DNA of 64,000 bases, taken from positions 248,001 to 312,000 of the forward strand of contig CAVZZV010000001.1 of assembly GCA_963779845.1 (NCBI GenBank), given 5' to 3'. The position numbers and the translations under genes were made by a program. Positions 1 to 8,764 of the stretch are shown here, one piece after another. The first letter of the stretch is position 1, and each line of letters opens with the position of its first letter. This DNA comes from CAVZZV01 sp963779845 (GTDB lineage: Bacteria > Bacteroidota > Bacteroidia > Bacteroidales > GCA-2748055). The notes below the pieces were generated by a model. The model was not told where the DNA came from and made no database searches. It saw only the letters and a list, made by a program, of their open reading frames with translations.

Positions 1-456
1 GACCAATCCGGTGTCGGAAGAGTTGACTGTGGAAGGCTTTGCAGGCTCTGGGGTTGCCGCTTCTTCCTCCTCATTTTCAGCCCCGGTCTCTGCGTTAATT
101 TCTTCTTCTGTTTCCTCCCCTTCTGTTTTTGAAAGGGGTTTTGTACTTGACTCATCTTCAGCAGCTGCAACCTCATCTTCAACTTTTGTGCTCTCATCCT
201 CAGTTGCGCTTTCCTCATCTTCAGCAACGGTTTGCTCATCTTCAACTTCAGTTGCCTCATCTTCAGCAACGGTTTGCTCATCTTCAACTTCAGTTGCCTC
301 TTTTTCAGCGGCTGTTACCTCTTTTTCGTTGGCAGTCTCTTCAGCAACTTCGCTTGCTGCACTGGAGCCATTATCGGCAACCTGCTCAGTTTTTTCTTCT
401 ACATTTACCGAATTTTCGGCATTTTCAATTGTAGGATCCTTTTCTTTGTCGGTCAT
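1..456 (-). CDS. Acidic repeat protein, N-terminal part (partial, runs off left edge)
   Basis: The leftward frame is open from an ATG at 456 to base 1 (152 codons). The product is extremely rich in Glu, Asp, Ala, Thr and Val, begins MTDKEKDPTIENAENSVNVE, and contains repeats of the type TEVEDEQTVAEDEA around residues 50-90. No signal peptide, membrane segment or cysteine is visible, so a soluble protein with a long disordered acidic head is likely. In Bacteroidota such heads occur on DUF349 proteins and on some translation or transcription factors (Rho, IF-2). DUF349 is my first guess, but the folded part lies outside the window, so the family is not decided. The Ser-rich frame on the opposite strand is a shadow of this gene. 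Confidence 0.75.
   Translation of the reverse strand, partial: MTDKEKDPTIENAENSVNVEEKTEQVADNGSSAASEVAEETANEKEVTAAEKEATEVEDEQTVAEDEATEVEDEQTVAEDEESATEDESTKVEDEVAAAEDESSTKPLSKTEGEETEEEINAETGAENEEEEAATPEPAKPSTVNSSDTGLV
213..296 (-). repeat. Perfect 42-bp tandem duplication inside the acidic protein
   Basis: Bases 213-254 and 255-296 are identical, giving two in-frame copies of a 14-residue acidic unit containing VEDEQTVAEDE. More degenerate units flank it. The perfect nucleotide identity points to recent unequal exchange or slippage, and the length (a multiple of 3) keeps the frame. Confidence 0.9.
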
Positions 457-513
457 TTAATTAAATTAATTTAAAACTAGTGAGTTAGACATTATATTAT
501 TTTATTTGAAGTG

Positions 514-541
514 CAAAAGTATAAAAAGTTTTTAAAACAAA
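514..541 (-). promoter_or_regulatory. Possible Bacteroidota-type promoter of the acidic protein gene
   Basis: On the minus strand TACTTTTG (514-521) matches the -7 consensus TAnnTTTG, and a TTTG (538-541) lies 16 bases upstream as a possible -33 element. The 5' leader would be about 50 bases. Identified by motif only. Confidence 0.4.
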
Positions 542-646
542 CTAAGGATTTGTAGAATAATTGGTTAGGGAAATTCTAACAAATATTATTTTGACGGACT
601 GATTGGAATAATTGCCCGGGAGGCTGATATTTCTTAATATTTCTTA

Positions 647-654
647 TAATTTTG
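647..654 (+). promoter_or_regulatory. Possible -7 element for the nucleotide-sugar operon
   Basis: TAATTTTG matches TAnnTTTG about 40 bases before the ugd start. No clear -33 TTTG is seen at the usual spacing. Just downstream (653-680) an 11-base unit TTTGAAATTCT is repeated about 2.5 times. Confidence 0.35.
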
Positions 655-693
655 AAATTCTTTTGAAATTCTTTTGAAATAAATTAAACGAAT

Positions 694-2022
694 ATGAAAA
701 TTACCGTAATTGGTACCGGGTATGTAGGATTAGTTTCGGGAACATGCTTTGCCGAGACCGGGATAAACGTTACCTGTGTCGATATTGACCACTCAAAAAT
801 AGAGTTGCTTAATGCGGGAATCGTACCTATATACGAACCTGGCCTGGAAGACATGATCAAGACCAACGTGGAAAAAGAGCGTCTGGTTTTCTCTACCGAT
901 CTTAAATCGAGTATTCTGGATTGCGATGCAGTCTTTATCGCGGTGGGGACCCCGCCAGATGAGGATGGCAGTGCAGACCTGCAATATGTGGTGAAAGCAG
1001 CCAGGGATATTGGGAAGTATATGAATAACTACCTTGTGGTTATCAACAAGAGTACAGTTCCCATTGGTACAGCCAATAAAGTAAAAAAGGCCATTAATGA
1101 AGAATTAGCTGCCAGGGAATCAGATCTGGAATTCGATGTGGCCAGCAATCCCGAATTTTTGAAAGAAGGAGCGGCTATTCAGGATTTTTTGAAACCCGAC
1201 CGCATTGTGGTCGGAATTGAGTCTAAACATGCTGAGAAAATTATACAACGATTGTATAAACCCTTTTTGCTGAATGGACATCCCCTGCTGATCATGGACA
1301 TCCCCTCGGCCGAAATGACCAAATATGCTGCCAATGCCATGCTTGCAACCAAAATCAGTTTCATGAACGATATCGCCAATCTCTGTGAAATAGTGGGGGC
1401 AGATGTAAATATGGTGAGAAAAGGAATCGGCAGCGATTCAAGGATTGGGCCTAAATTCATCTATCCTGGAGCCGGATACGGCGGAAGCTGTTTTCCAAAA
1501 GATGTCAAAGCCCTCATTAAAACTTCTGATGACAATCATTATTCACTGGAACTCCTTAAAGCGGTGGAAAATGTCAACGACCGGCAAAAGCATGTTGTCC
1601 CTGCGAAGATAAAAATGCATTTTGGAGAGGATCTTAAAGGTAAAACTTTTGCCATCTGGGGCTTATCTTTCAAACCGAAAACCGACGATATGAGAGAAGC
1701 CCCTTCCCTTGTCATTATTGAAGAGTTATTAAAAGCGGGGGCAAGGGTCCTTGTTTACGATCCGGTTTCAATGAGCGAAGCCCGAAAAAAGATCGGCGAT
1801 AAGGTGGAATACTGTGAAGACATGTACGAGGCGATCATTGATGCCAATGCCTTGATAGTGGTGACCGAATGGCCGGAGTTCAGAGTCCCCAATTATAAAA
1901 TAATGCTCAAACTGATGAGGGAAAAAATTATTTTCGATGGCCGGAACATTTACGATCCCCTTGAAATGAAAGAAAATGGTTTTACCTATTCAAGTATTGG
2001 CCGTAAAACCATCATGCCATGA
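694..2022 (+). CDS. ugd: UDP-glucose 6-dehydrogenase
   Basis: NAD-dependent oxidation of UDP-glucose to UDP-glucuronate in the cytoplasm. The 442-residue length is normal. The N-terminal Rossmann motif GTGYVGLVSG is at residues 7-16, SNPEFL near 151-156, the central-domain lysine K220 in MLATKISFMND, and the catalytic cysteine C266 within GYGGSCFPKD. It is the first gene of a tight rightward operon; its last four bases overlap the next gene (ATGA), which uses its product. Together they supply UDP-glucuronate and UDP-xylose for surface polysaccharide. Confidence 0.95.
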   Translation: MKITVIGTGYVGLVSGTCFAETGINVTCVDIDHSKIELLNAGIVPIYEPGLEDMIKTNVEKERLVFSTDLKSSILDCDAVFIAVGTPPDEDGSADLQYVVKAARDIGKYMNNYLVVINKSTVPIGTANKVKKAINEELAARESDLEFDVASNPEFLKEGAAIQDFLKPDRIVVGIESKHAEKIIQRLYKPFLLNGHPLLIMDIPSAEMTKYAANAMLATKISFMNDIANLCEIVGADVNMVRKGIGSDSRIGPKFIYPGAGYGGSCFPKDVKALIKTSDDNHYSLELLKAVENVNDRQKHVVPAKIKMHFGEDLKGKTFAIWGLSFKPKTDDMREAPSLVIIEELLKAGARVLVYDPVSMSEARKKIGDKVEYCEDMYEAIIDANALIVVTEWPEFRVPNYKIMLKLMREKIIFDGRNIYDPLEMKENGFTYSSIGRKTIMP

Positions 2023-2984
2023 AACGTATTCTGGTAACCGGAGGAGCAGGTTTTATTGGCAGCCATCTCTGCGAAAAATTATTGGAGGAGGACAATGAGG
2101 TAATTTGTCTTGACAATTATTTTACAGGCTCAAGGGAAAATATCATCTCCCTTCTTAGTAACCCCTATTTTGAATTGGTAAGGCACGATGTGACCCAATC
2201 CTACTATGCCGAGGTCGATGAGATCTACAACCTTGCCTGTCCCGCCTCTCCTATACATTACCAGTTTAACCCCATCAAGACTATCAAAACCTCCGTTATG
2301 GGGGCAATAAACATGCTGGGGCTTGCGAAAAGGGTTAAAGCCAGGATTCTTCAGGCTTCCACCAGCGAGGTTTACGGGGATCCGAATGTGCATCCCCAAC
2401 CGGAAGGTTACTGGGGAAATGTTAATCCCATCGGCCCGCGCTCCTGCTATGACGAAGGAAAAAGATGTGCAGAAACCCTGTTCATGGATTATCATCAGCA
2501 AAATAAGGTTAAAATAAAAATTGTGAGGATATTTAATACCTATGGCCCCAGGATGCTCCCGGACGACGGTCGTGTGGTTTCTAATTTTATTGTTCAGGCT
2601 CTCAAGAACAAAGATGTGACAATTTATGGCGACGGATCACAAACACGCAGTTTTCAGCATGTAGACGATCTTATCATTGCCATGAAAAGAATGATGGAAA
2701 CAGGCGATGAAATAATTGGACCTGTAAATATTGGTAATCCTGTTGAATTCACCATCAGGGAATTGGCAGAAACCATCATTGAAATGACCAATTCCCGTTC
2801 CAGGTTAAGTTTCCTGCCTATACCCTCCGACGATCCGATTCAACGTAAACCGGATATTGCTCTGGCCAAAGATATCCTCGATAACTGGGAACCGGAAATT
2901 CAGCTTAGAGACGGACTTCTAACTACCATCGCATATTTCGACCATCTTTTAAAATCAAAAAAAACGAGGGATAAAAGTTCATGA
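2019..2984 (+). CDS. uxs: UDP-glucuronate decarboxylase (UDP-xylose synthase)
   Basis: Extended short-chain dehydrogenase of 321 residues that converts UDP-glucuronate to UDP-xylose with tightly bound NAD. GGAGFIGSHL is at 8-17, the active-site STSEVYGD near 114-121, and the catalytic pair Y144/K148 in SCYDEGKR, a wording typical of the UXS subfamily rather than dTDP-glucose 4,6-dehydratase. The 4-bp overlap with ugd implies translational coupling. A UDP-4-keto-sugar product cannot be excluded from sequence alone, but the single-domain size argues against an ArnA-type enzyme. Confidence 0.92.
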   Translation: MKRILVTGGAGFIGSHLCEKLLEEDNEVICLDNYFTGSRENIISLLSNPYFELVRHDVTQSYYAEVDEIYNLACPASPIHYQFNPIKTIKTSVMGAINMLGLAKRVKARILQASTSEVYGDPNVHPQPEGYWGNVNPIGPRSCYDEGKRCAETLFMDYHQQNKVKIKIVRIFNTYGPRMLPDDGRVVSNFIVQALKNKDVTIYGDGSQTRSFQHVDDLIIAMKRMMETGDEIIGPVNIGNPVEFTIRELAETIIEMTNSRSRLSFLPIPSDDPIQRKPDIALAKDILDNWEPEIQLRDGLLTTIAYFDHLLKSKKTRDKSS

Positions 2985-3011
2985 ACTTAGGGTTCTACTA
3001 AAAATATAATT

Positions 3012-3899
3012 ATGAAAGGTATAATTTTAGCAGGTGGCTCCGGGACACGTCTTTATCCTATTACCCGAAGCATATCCAAACAGATAATCCCGGTTTATGA
3101 CAAACCCATGATTTATTACCCGCTCTCGGTTCTGATGCTCGCGGGAATTCAGGATATCCTGATAATCAGCACGCCACGCGACCTCCCAGTTTATAAAGGG
3201 CTCCTCGGAAAAGGCACTCAAATCGGCCTGCGCATTTCCTATGCGGAACAAGCCTCCCCGGATGGGCTTGCACAGGCTTTTCTTATCGGGGAAAGTTTTA
3301 TTGGTAAGGAAAAGGTATGCCTGATTCTTGGCGATAATATTTTCTATGGACATGGATTTGGAAAAGTCCTCATGGATACCGCCAAATTGGACAAGGGGGC
3401 TGTGGTATTTGGTTATTTCGTTAAGGATCCCGAACGCTATGGGGTGGTAGAATTTGATGATAAAGGAAATGTGCTGAGTCTGGAGGAAAAACCCAAAAAA
3501 CCTAAATCAAATTATGCCGTAACCGGATTGTATTTCTATGACAACAGCGTGGTTGACAGGGCAAAAATCCTTAAACCTTCATCCAGGGGAGAGCTCGAGA
3601 TTACTGATCTCAACCGTCTTTATCTCGGGGAAAATTTATTAAGTGTAAAGCTCATGGGCCGGGGAATGGCCTGGCTCGATACCGGTACACAGGAAAGCCT
3701 TCTTCAGGCATCCAATTACATCTACACCATAGAGAAACGGCAAGGCCTTAAAATTTCCTGCATAGAAGAAGTTGCTTATAACCGTGGCTACATCGACAGC
3801 AAACAATTACTCAAGTTGGCCAACGAGCATGGAAAAAGCCAGTATGGAGAGTACCTTCGCGGTATTGCCAAAGAACGAATTTTTACCTACGATAAATAA
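3012..3899 (+). CDS. rfbA: Glucose-1-phosphate thymidylyltransferase (RmlA)
   Basis: First step of dTDP-L-rhamnose synthesis: glucose-1-phosphate plus dTTP gives dTDP-glucose. The 295-residue protein starts MKGIILAGGSGTRLYPIT, the nucleotide-binding loop with the conserved Arg and Gly residues, followed by KQIIPVYDKPMIYYPLS. DNIFYG near residue 110 and EEKPKKPKS near 158 are family motifs. It lies 27 bases after uxs and its stop codon touches the start of rfbC. Confidence 0.95.
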   Translation: MKGIILAGGSGTRLYPITRSISKQIIPVYDKPMIYYPLSVLMLAGIQDILIISTPRDLPVYKGLLGKGTQIGLRISYAEQASPDGLAQAFLIGESFIGKEKVCLILGDNIFYGHGFGKVLMDTAKLDKGAVVFGYFVKDPERYGVVEFDDKGNVLSLEEKPKKPKSNYAVTGLYFYDNSVVDRAKILKPSSRGELEITDLNRLYLGENLLSVKLMGRGMAWLDTGTQESLLQASNYIYTIEKRQGLKISCIEEVAYNRGYIDSKQLLKLANEHGKSQYGEYLRGIAKERIFTYDK

Positions 3900-4457
3900 A
3901 TGAAGATTATAGAAAGAATCTTAAATGGCGTTATGGTCATCGGACCCCGGGTATTTAACGATGAAAGGGGATATTTTTTCGAGAGCTACAATAAAAGCGC
4001 TATGGAAAAAATAGGGATCTTCGATAATTTTGTCCAGGATAACCAATCCAAATCAAAATTTGGAGTCATTCGTGGATTGCACTATCAGGGTGAGCCATCT
4101 CCCCAAAGCAAACTGGTGCGGGTTCTGCAGGGCAGTATTTTCGATGTTGCCGTGGACATAAGAAAAGGTTCCCCCAGCTTTGGAAAATGGTTTGGCATTG
4201 AACTTTCCTCAGAAAATGGCCTTCAGCTGTATATTCCCCGTGGATTCGCCCATGGCTTTTCTGTGCTGGCGGAAACATCGGTTGTACTCTATAAATGCGA
4301 CAACGGCTATAACAAAGAGGCAGAAGGAGGAATAATCTATTCCGATACATTATTAAATATCGATTGGAAAATCCCCGCTGGAAAACAGATTGTTTCCCCT
4401 AAAGATAAATTGCTTCCTGGCTTTAAAAGTGCCATGAATCACTTTACTTTTACATGA
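3900..4457 (+). CDS. rfbC: dTDP-4-dehydrorhamnose 3,5-epimerase (RmlC)
   Basis: Cupin-fold epimerase of 185 residues acting on dTDP-4-keto-6-deoxyglucose. Visible motifs: the catalytic His61 in GVIRGLHYQ, FDVAVDIRKGSP around 81-92, YIPRGFAHGF around 111-120, and the conserved Tyr131. The ATG directly follows the rfbA stop (TAAATG), so the two are surely co-transcribed. Confidence 0.95.
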   Translation: MKIIERILNGVMVIGPRVFNDERGYFFESYNKSAMEKIGIFDNFVQDNQSKSKFGVIRGLHYQGEPSPQSKLVRVLQGSIFDVAVDIRKGSPSFGKWFGIELSSENGLQLYIPRGFAHGFSVLAETSVVLYKCDNGYNKEAEGGIIYSDTLLNIDWKIPAGKQIVSPKDKLLPGFKSAMNHFTFT

Positions 4458-4479
4458 ACATGAATTGAACCCTCCAATT

Positions 4480-5346
4480 ATGACAAAAATTCTCGTGACC
4501 GGAAGCGAAGGCCAACTCGGTAAAAGTATACAGTCAATCGTAGACAGCCATAAGAATATAGAATTTATTTTTACTGATCTCAAAGAACTCGATATTTGCG
4601 ATGAGGGAAGGGTAATCCGTTTTTTATCTGAAGAAAAACCTGACTTTCTCATAAACTGCGCCGGATACACCGCCGTGGACCATGCCGAGGCTGATGCCCG
4701 GGCATGTTTTCTTCTAAATTCCACCGCTCCGGGTATGCTTGGTAAAATTTGCCAGGAATTTGAAATTAAGTTCATCCACCTTTCCACGGATTACGTTTTT
4801 AGCGGAAACTCTTCCCAACCCTACAGGGAGGAGGATGAAACCCATCCCTCTACAGTATACGGGGCAAGTAAACTTGAAGGGGAGAAAAGACTGGAAGGAC
4901 TTAGCAATTCCTTGATTATCAGGACAAGTTGGCTGTATTCCGCCTATGGGAAGAACTTTTTCAAAACCATTCTCCGGCTCTGCCAGGAAGAGGAGGAAAT
5001 TGGCGTCGTCTTCGATCAAATCGGCTCTCCCACCTATGCACCGGACCTGGCTGAGGCGATACTTCAGGTAATTGAACTGAGTATCGCCAAACCTTCTGCT
5101 TTTAAGGGAGGAGTATACCATTTCTCGGGAGAGGGGGTCTGCAGCTGGTACGATTTTGCTTGGATGATTAACAAATATTCCGGGAACAAGAGTAAGATCC
5201 TGCCAGTGAAAACAAGCGCGTACCCCACACCGGCAAAAAGACCTGCCTACTCGGTTTTAGATAAAAGTAAAATCAAAGAGGAGTTTAAGGTCAAAACCGG
5301 AAATTGGATAGAAGGGTTATGGAAAGCGCTCAAACTGGAGGAATAA
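4480..5346 (+). CDS. rfbD: dTDP-4-dehydrorhamnose reductase (RmlD)
   Basis: Final reduction to dTDP-L-rhamnose. The ATG at 4480 gives MTKILVTGSEGQLGKS, which fits the family start; the longer frame from a TTG at 4465 adds five residues before the usual beginning. GSEGQLG is at 8-14, STDYVF at 102-107, and the catalytic Y127/K131 in VYGASKLEGE. Length 288 residues is normal. Last gene of the operon. rfbB, which makes its pathway precursor, is not in the cluster. Confidence 0.93.
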   Translation: MTKILVTGSEGQLGKSIQSIVDSHKNIEFIFTDLKELDICDEGRVIRFLSEEKPDFLINCAGYTAVDHAEADARACFLLNSTAPGMLGKICQEFEIKFIHLSTDYVFSGNSSQPYREEDETHPSTVYGASKLEGEKRLEGLSNSLIIRTSWLYSAYGKNFFKTILRLCQEEEEIGVVFDQIGSPTYAPDLAEAILQVIELSIAKPSAFKGGVYHFSGEGVCSWYDFAWMINKYSGNKSKILPVKTSAYPTPAKRPAYSVLDKSKIKEEFKVKTGNWIEGLWKALKLEE

Positions 5347-5411
5347 TTAGTGACTTACGCTAATTACAGAAGCCATCCAGATTTCATAAACAGTAGCCAA
5401 ACAAAGCTTTC

Positions 5412-6476
5412 CTACAGCTTCTCAATATATTTCGAACCCAGAATCCTGACAACCCCCATATAATCCATTTTGAACTCGATCAAATCCCCTGTTTTCAGAC
5501 CCTTTTCGTTGTTTCCAAGATTGATTACGAACATATCAGAGCTTGCACCTACCATTGTGTAATCTTCACAAACGGGTGTAATGTGTTTGCTATCGACATC
5601 CACCAAACCCATATCCACAATAGCCCTGAAAGAAGTCTTCCCTACATCCCGTTCGTCAAATTCATAGGTTTCCCCATCAACGTTAGGCCCCATCTCCCCT
5701 TCAGGGACCAGAGGTTTTTCAATAAGTTCAATAATCTCTGAATACAGTCTGAAAACATCATTGTGCATCTGGGCGTAGGGGGTACAGTCGTACACATTCG
5801 TACCCAGAAAAATGCTCTCCCCTACCCGGAAGTGATTAATCCCCTTTGGGAGAATATTTTGATCCAACAGGGGAATGGTCACAGAGGAGCCACCGCTTAC
5901 CAGGGGAATCTTTCTCTCAAATTTTGCCTCAATTAATTGCTTATAAAGACTTAACTGTATCAGCTTATCGGCATTGGGCAGAACTCCATAAAGACAGCTC
6001 AGATTTGTTCCAATACCAACTACATCAATATGTTCCAGGTTGAATACCTTTGAAAAAAAATCGATAAAATCATCGCGCATGATCCCTTCCCTCAGCTCGC
6101 CCATCTCTATCATGATAATCACCTTATGGCACTTTCCAACCCGTTCGGCTTCCTTATCCAAGAGCTGTAATGTATAATAATCGGTATTCAGGCTGATATC
6201 GGCATATTTCACAATACTCTTAATTGATCTTTTTGGAGGAGGTTTAATGTATATCGTTTCAATGTTGGGGTTGATAGATTTTATGGTTTTGAGGTTGGAG
6301 ACTCTGGAATCGCAGACCTGGGTGGGACCAAGCCTGAGCAGTTTTTCCAGGTAAATCCTGTTTCCGCATAAAATTTTGGAAACGACTGCCCAATGGATAT
6401 TGTTTTCTAAAAAGAGCTGGTTCAGAAATTCATAATTTTCCCGCAGCTTTTCTTCTTTTAAGGTAATAAACGCCAT
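5412..6476 (-). CDS. PLP-dependent amino-acid racemase, ornithine-racemase-like (alanine racemase N-terminal fold)
   Basis: 354-residue fold-type III PLP enzyme. The probable Schiff-base lysine is K34 in VVSKILCGN, and the barrel strands GGSSVTIPLL and FRVGESIFLG resemble COG3457 predicted racemases, which include ornithine racemase (Orr). The C-terminal part carries a beta domain ending near VVRILG. The substrate is not readable from sequence; ornithine, alanine or another amino acid is possible. It follows the GNAT gene after one base (stop at 6478-6480, ATG at 6474-6476), so the pair forms a small operon. It converges with rfbD. Confidence 0.75.
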   Translation of the reverse strand: MAFITLKEEKLRENYEFLNQLFLENNIHWAVVSKILCGNRIYLEKLLRLGPTQVCDSRVSNLKTIKSINPNIETIYIKPPPKRSIKSIVKYADISLNTDYYTLQLLDKEAERVGKCHKVIIMIEMGELREGIMRDDFIDFFSKVFNLEHIDVVGIGTNLSCLYGVLPNADKLIQLSLYKQLIEAKFERKIPLVSGGSSVTIPLLDQNILPKGINHFRVGESIFLGTNVYDCTPYAQMHNDVFRLYSEIIELIEKPLVPEGEMGPNVDGETYEFDERDVGKTSFRAIVDMGLVDVDSKHITPVCEDYTMVGASSDMFVINLGNNEKGLKTGDLIEFKMDYMGVVRILGSKYIEKL

Positions 6477-6477
6477 T

Positions 6478-6925
6478 TTATGAATTTTTCTTAAGCCTCA
6501 TTTCCAAATACTTATTGGTAAACCCATATTTTTCATACAGATGACGTGCCGGATTGTCTGGTTCTACATGAAGGGCGATATCTCCTTCCGCCAAGCCAAT
6601 TGCTTTCTCCATCAGGCGTTTGCCTATACCCATTCCCCGCCTGTTCTTTATGAGTGGCAATATACACCAGGATATTTTCCGGAATATAACCTAACATGCC
6701 CGTCGCATTGACTACTACAGCCCCAACAATCTCATCTTCTTCTGAAGAAACGAGGACAAACCCTCCGAAAGAATCCCTCAGTTTCAAGGAAAAATCAATT
6801 GCCCTGGAAATATCCTCCGGTTTATCCCCATATTGTTCGAGGTTCTCAAAAAGGAATTTAACAATTGAATCTCTCCGCTCATTATCAGGCATTTGATGTT
6901 CTGTATACACTTCAGTTTGAATCAT
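6478..6925 (-). pseudogene. GNAT-family N-acetyltransferase, interrupted by a single-base frameshift
   Basis: Two overlapping leftward frames each carry half of one GNAT protein. From the ATG at 6925 the first frame reads through GGFVLVSSEEDEIVGAVVV and ends the conserved strand with LVYIATHK. The acetyl-CoA loop RRGMGIGKRLM and the C-terminal EKYGFTNKYLEMRL lie in the other frame. Removing one A from the AAA run (TTT at 6647-6649 on the plus strand) restores a continuous protein of about 148 residues. The ATG at 6958 would add 11 residues. The partner may be the racemase next door. Either a sequencing error or a recent mutation. Confidence 0.8.
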
Positions 6926-7028
6926 TGTATTTGATTTTTGAATTAATAATGACCCCATAATACACTTTTTTTTCTTTTTTCAAAATTTTTTTTTATCCCG
7001 GGAGGATAGGTAATTTAATTGGATAGGG

Positions 7029-7053
7029 TATCTTTGAGGGATTACGGGTAATC
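7029..7053 (+). promoter_or_regulatory. -7-like element and inverted repeat before the ABC importer operon
   Basis: TATCTTTG (7029-7036) matches TAnnTTTG. It is followed at once by a perfect inverted repeat GATTAC-GG-GTAATC (7040-7053), 12 bases ahead of the lipoprotein start. The repeat sits where a transcript would begin, so it could be an operator or a 5' hairpin. No -33 element is clear. Confidence 0.35.
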
Positions 7054-7065
7054 AGTATAAAAAAT

Positions 7066-8040
7066 ATGAATCGGAATATCTTCGTACCTTTTCTGTTAAT
7101 CTGGCTGGCCATAGCCTGCAATGCTCCTGAAAAAAGTCAGAATAAAGTTACCACAGCGACCCTAAACGGCCCTTCTGCCATGGCAATGATAAAAATGATC
7201 GATGACAAACCGATAGTCGATGGCATTCAACTTGATTTCATCATTAAAAACGAACCCAATCATGTTCGGGCAATGATGCTTAATAATGAAATTGATTTTG
7301 CCCTCCTGCCTACCACTATGGCCGCTCTGCTATATAACCGTAATCAGGCCTATATTCTTGCGGCGATTCCCGTGTGGGGAACTTTGTATCTGTTTGGAAG
7401 TGATAGTACGGTAAGGGAATGGGAAGATCTGAAAGGGAAAAAAATTAGTCTTATGGCCCGCGGAATGACCCCGGATATCATGTTCAGGTACCTCGCCGAA
7501 AAAAACGGGCTTGATCCCTCGAAAGACATGGAACTCGATTACTCCTTCCCTTCCCATATTGAACTGGCCAATGCAGTTTCAGCAGGGATCGTCAAAATCG
7601 GGGTGATTTCCGAACCTCTCGTGAGCCTGGTCATGCAAAAGAACAGGAAGGTGCATCCCATTCTTGATTTTAATGAAGAATGGATTCGGATTTTCGGGAA
7701 TGATGTGCCATTCGCACAAACCGCCTTGCTCGTAAAAAAAACCTATGCCAGAGAGCATCCACGTATCGTAAATGCTTACCTTGATAAACTGGAGAAATCC
7801 ATAAACTGGGTAAATGCCAATCCGGCCCTGGCTGCTGAACTCATCGTGAAGTACGGTATCCTTCCGGAAAAGAAACTCGCTATGGAAGCAATTCCATTCT
7901 CCAATCTCAGGTTTGTGAGAGCCTGGGAAACAAGACAAGGGATAGATGAATATTTAAGAGTTTTTTATAATTACAGTCCGTTAATCTTAGGGGGAACATT
8001 GCCTGATGAGAAATTTTATTTCAAGTCCGGGGAGTTATAG
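7066..8040 (+). CDS. ABC importer substrate-binding lipoprotein (NMT1/SsuA-like)
   Basis: 324 residues starting MNRNIFVPFLLIWLAIACN: a lipoprotein signal with the probable lipobox Cys18. The body resembles NMT1/THI5/SsuA-type periplasmic binding proteins, for example the GKKISLMARGMTPDIMFRY segment that lines the anion or ligand pocket in this class. With the two genes downstream it forms a complete importer of the nitrate/sulfonate/taurine/thiamine-precursor superfamily. The ligand cannot be assigned from sequence. Confidence 0.8.
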   Translation: MNRNIFVPFLLIWLAIACNAPEKSQNKVTTATLNGPSAMAMIKMIDDKPIVDGIQLDFIIKNEPNHVRAMMLNNEIDFALLPTTMAALLYNRNQAYILAAIPVWGTLYLFGSDSTVREWEDLKGKKISLMARGMTPDIMFRYLAEKNGLDPSKDMELDYSFPSHIELANAVSAGIVKIGVISEPLVSLVMQKNRKVHPILDFNEEWIRIFGNDVPFAQTALLVKKTYAREHPRIVNAYLDKLEKSINWVNANPALAAELIVKYGILPEKKLAMEAIPFSNLRFVRAWETRQGIDEYLRVFYNYSPLILGGTLPDEKFYFKSGEL

Positions 8041-8764
8041 GCTCGCCGGCGTAATACTTTTGCTGTTAATATGGAAAGTAGTTTCGTGGTGGGTGGCCGG
8101 GTATGAAATTGTTCCCTCGCCGGAATACACCTTCCTTTCCCTGATAAAGATTTTTGGGACGGGGAATTTCTGGCCATCGGTGGGACTGACCATCTCCCGT
8201 GGCCTGGCAGGCTTTGTAATTGCCTTGTTCCTTAGTATTTTGGTCGGCATTCCGGCAGGTCTTAATTCGTCTTTTTTCCATTTTATAAATCCATTACTGG
8301 TAACCATTCGTTCCACGCCGGTTATCAGCTTAATATTACTTGCAATAATCTGGTTTGGGAACGATCTGGTGCCGGTGTTCATCGCCGTTCTTACCATGTT
8401 TCCAATTATTTGCCTCAACATCATTGAGGGGATCCGGAATGTCGACAAAGATCTTCTGTCTATGGCATCTATCTATAAAGTGCCTCGGAAAAGACTTCTT
8501 CCTGAAGTTTACCTGCCTTCGGTTGCTCCCTGGCTTCTGAGTGGCATCTCAAACGCCATGGGTTTTGGCTGGCGGGCAATTATCATCGGTGAAGTACTTT
8601 CCCAACCCCGCTTCGGAATCGGGACAATGATGCAGCGGGCGGAAATATTTCTTCTGGTAAATGAACTCATAGCGTGGACGGTCATCGCCATTATTATCTC
8701 CTATATTTTTGAGTTGATCATCAGGTCTACAGAAAAAAGAACCATAAAATGGCAAAAATTCTGA
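8006..8764 (+). CDS. ABC importer permease (SsuC/TauC type)
   Basis: 252-residue inner-membrane protein with about six hydrophobic segments and the EAA-loop region (SIYKVPRKRLLPEVYLPS, then GWRAIIIGEVLSQ) that contacts the ATPase. The start used overlaps the lipoprotein gene by 35 bases in another frame and gives a natural N-terminus; an alternative start downstream would cut into the first membrane helix. Confidence 0.85.
   Translation: MRNFISSPGSYRLAGVILLLLIWKVVSWWVAGYEIVPSPEYTFLSLIKIFGTGNFWPSVGLTISRGLAGFVIALFLSILVGIPAGLNSSFFHFINPLLVTIRSTPVISLILLAIIWFGNDLVPVFIAVLTMFPIICLNIIEGIRNVDKDLLSMASIYKVPRKRLLPEVYLPSVAPWLLSGISNAMGFGWRAIIIGEVLSQPRFGIGTMMQRAEIFLLVNELIAWTVIAIIISYIFELIIRSTEKRTIKWQKF

Noticed and set aside
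11..460. Ser-rich 149-residue rightward frame
   Set aside because: It is the antisense of the Glu/Asp codons of the leftward acidic gene; that frame has a proper ATG and continues past the window edge.
653..680. Short direct repeats TTTGAAATTCT as an operator
   Set aside because: Simple A/T-rich sequence repeated about 2.5 times; likely slippage, with no symmetry or second occurrence.
2019..2984. rfbB (dTDP-glucose 4,6-dehydratase)
   Set aside because: The RSCYDEGKR motif and coupling to ugd fit UDP-glucuronate decarboxylase better.
6478..6925. Programmed frameshift in the GNAT gene
   Set aside because: Only a three-base run is present, no stimulator was seen, and two other genes show the same type of break; an error or mutation explains it better.
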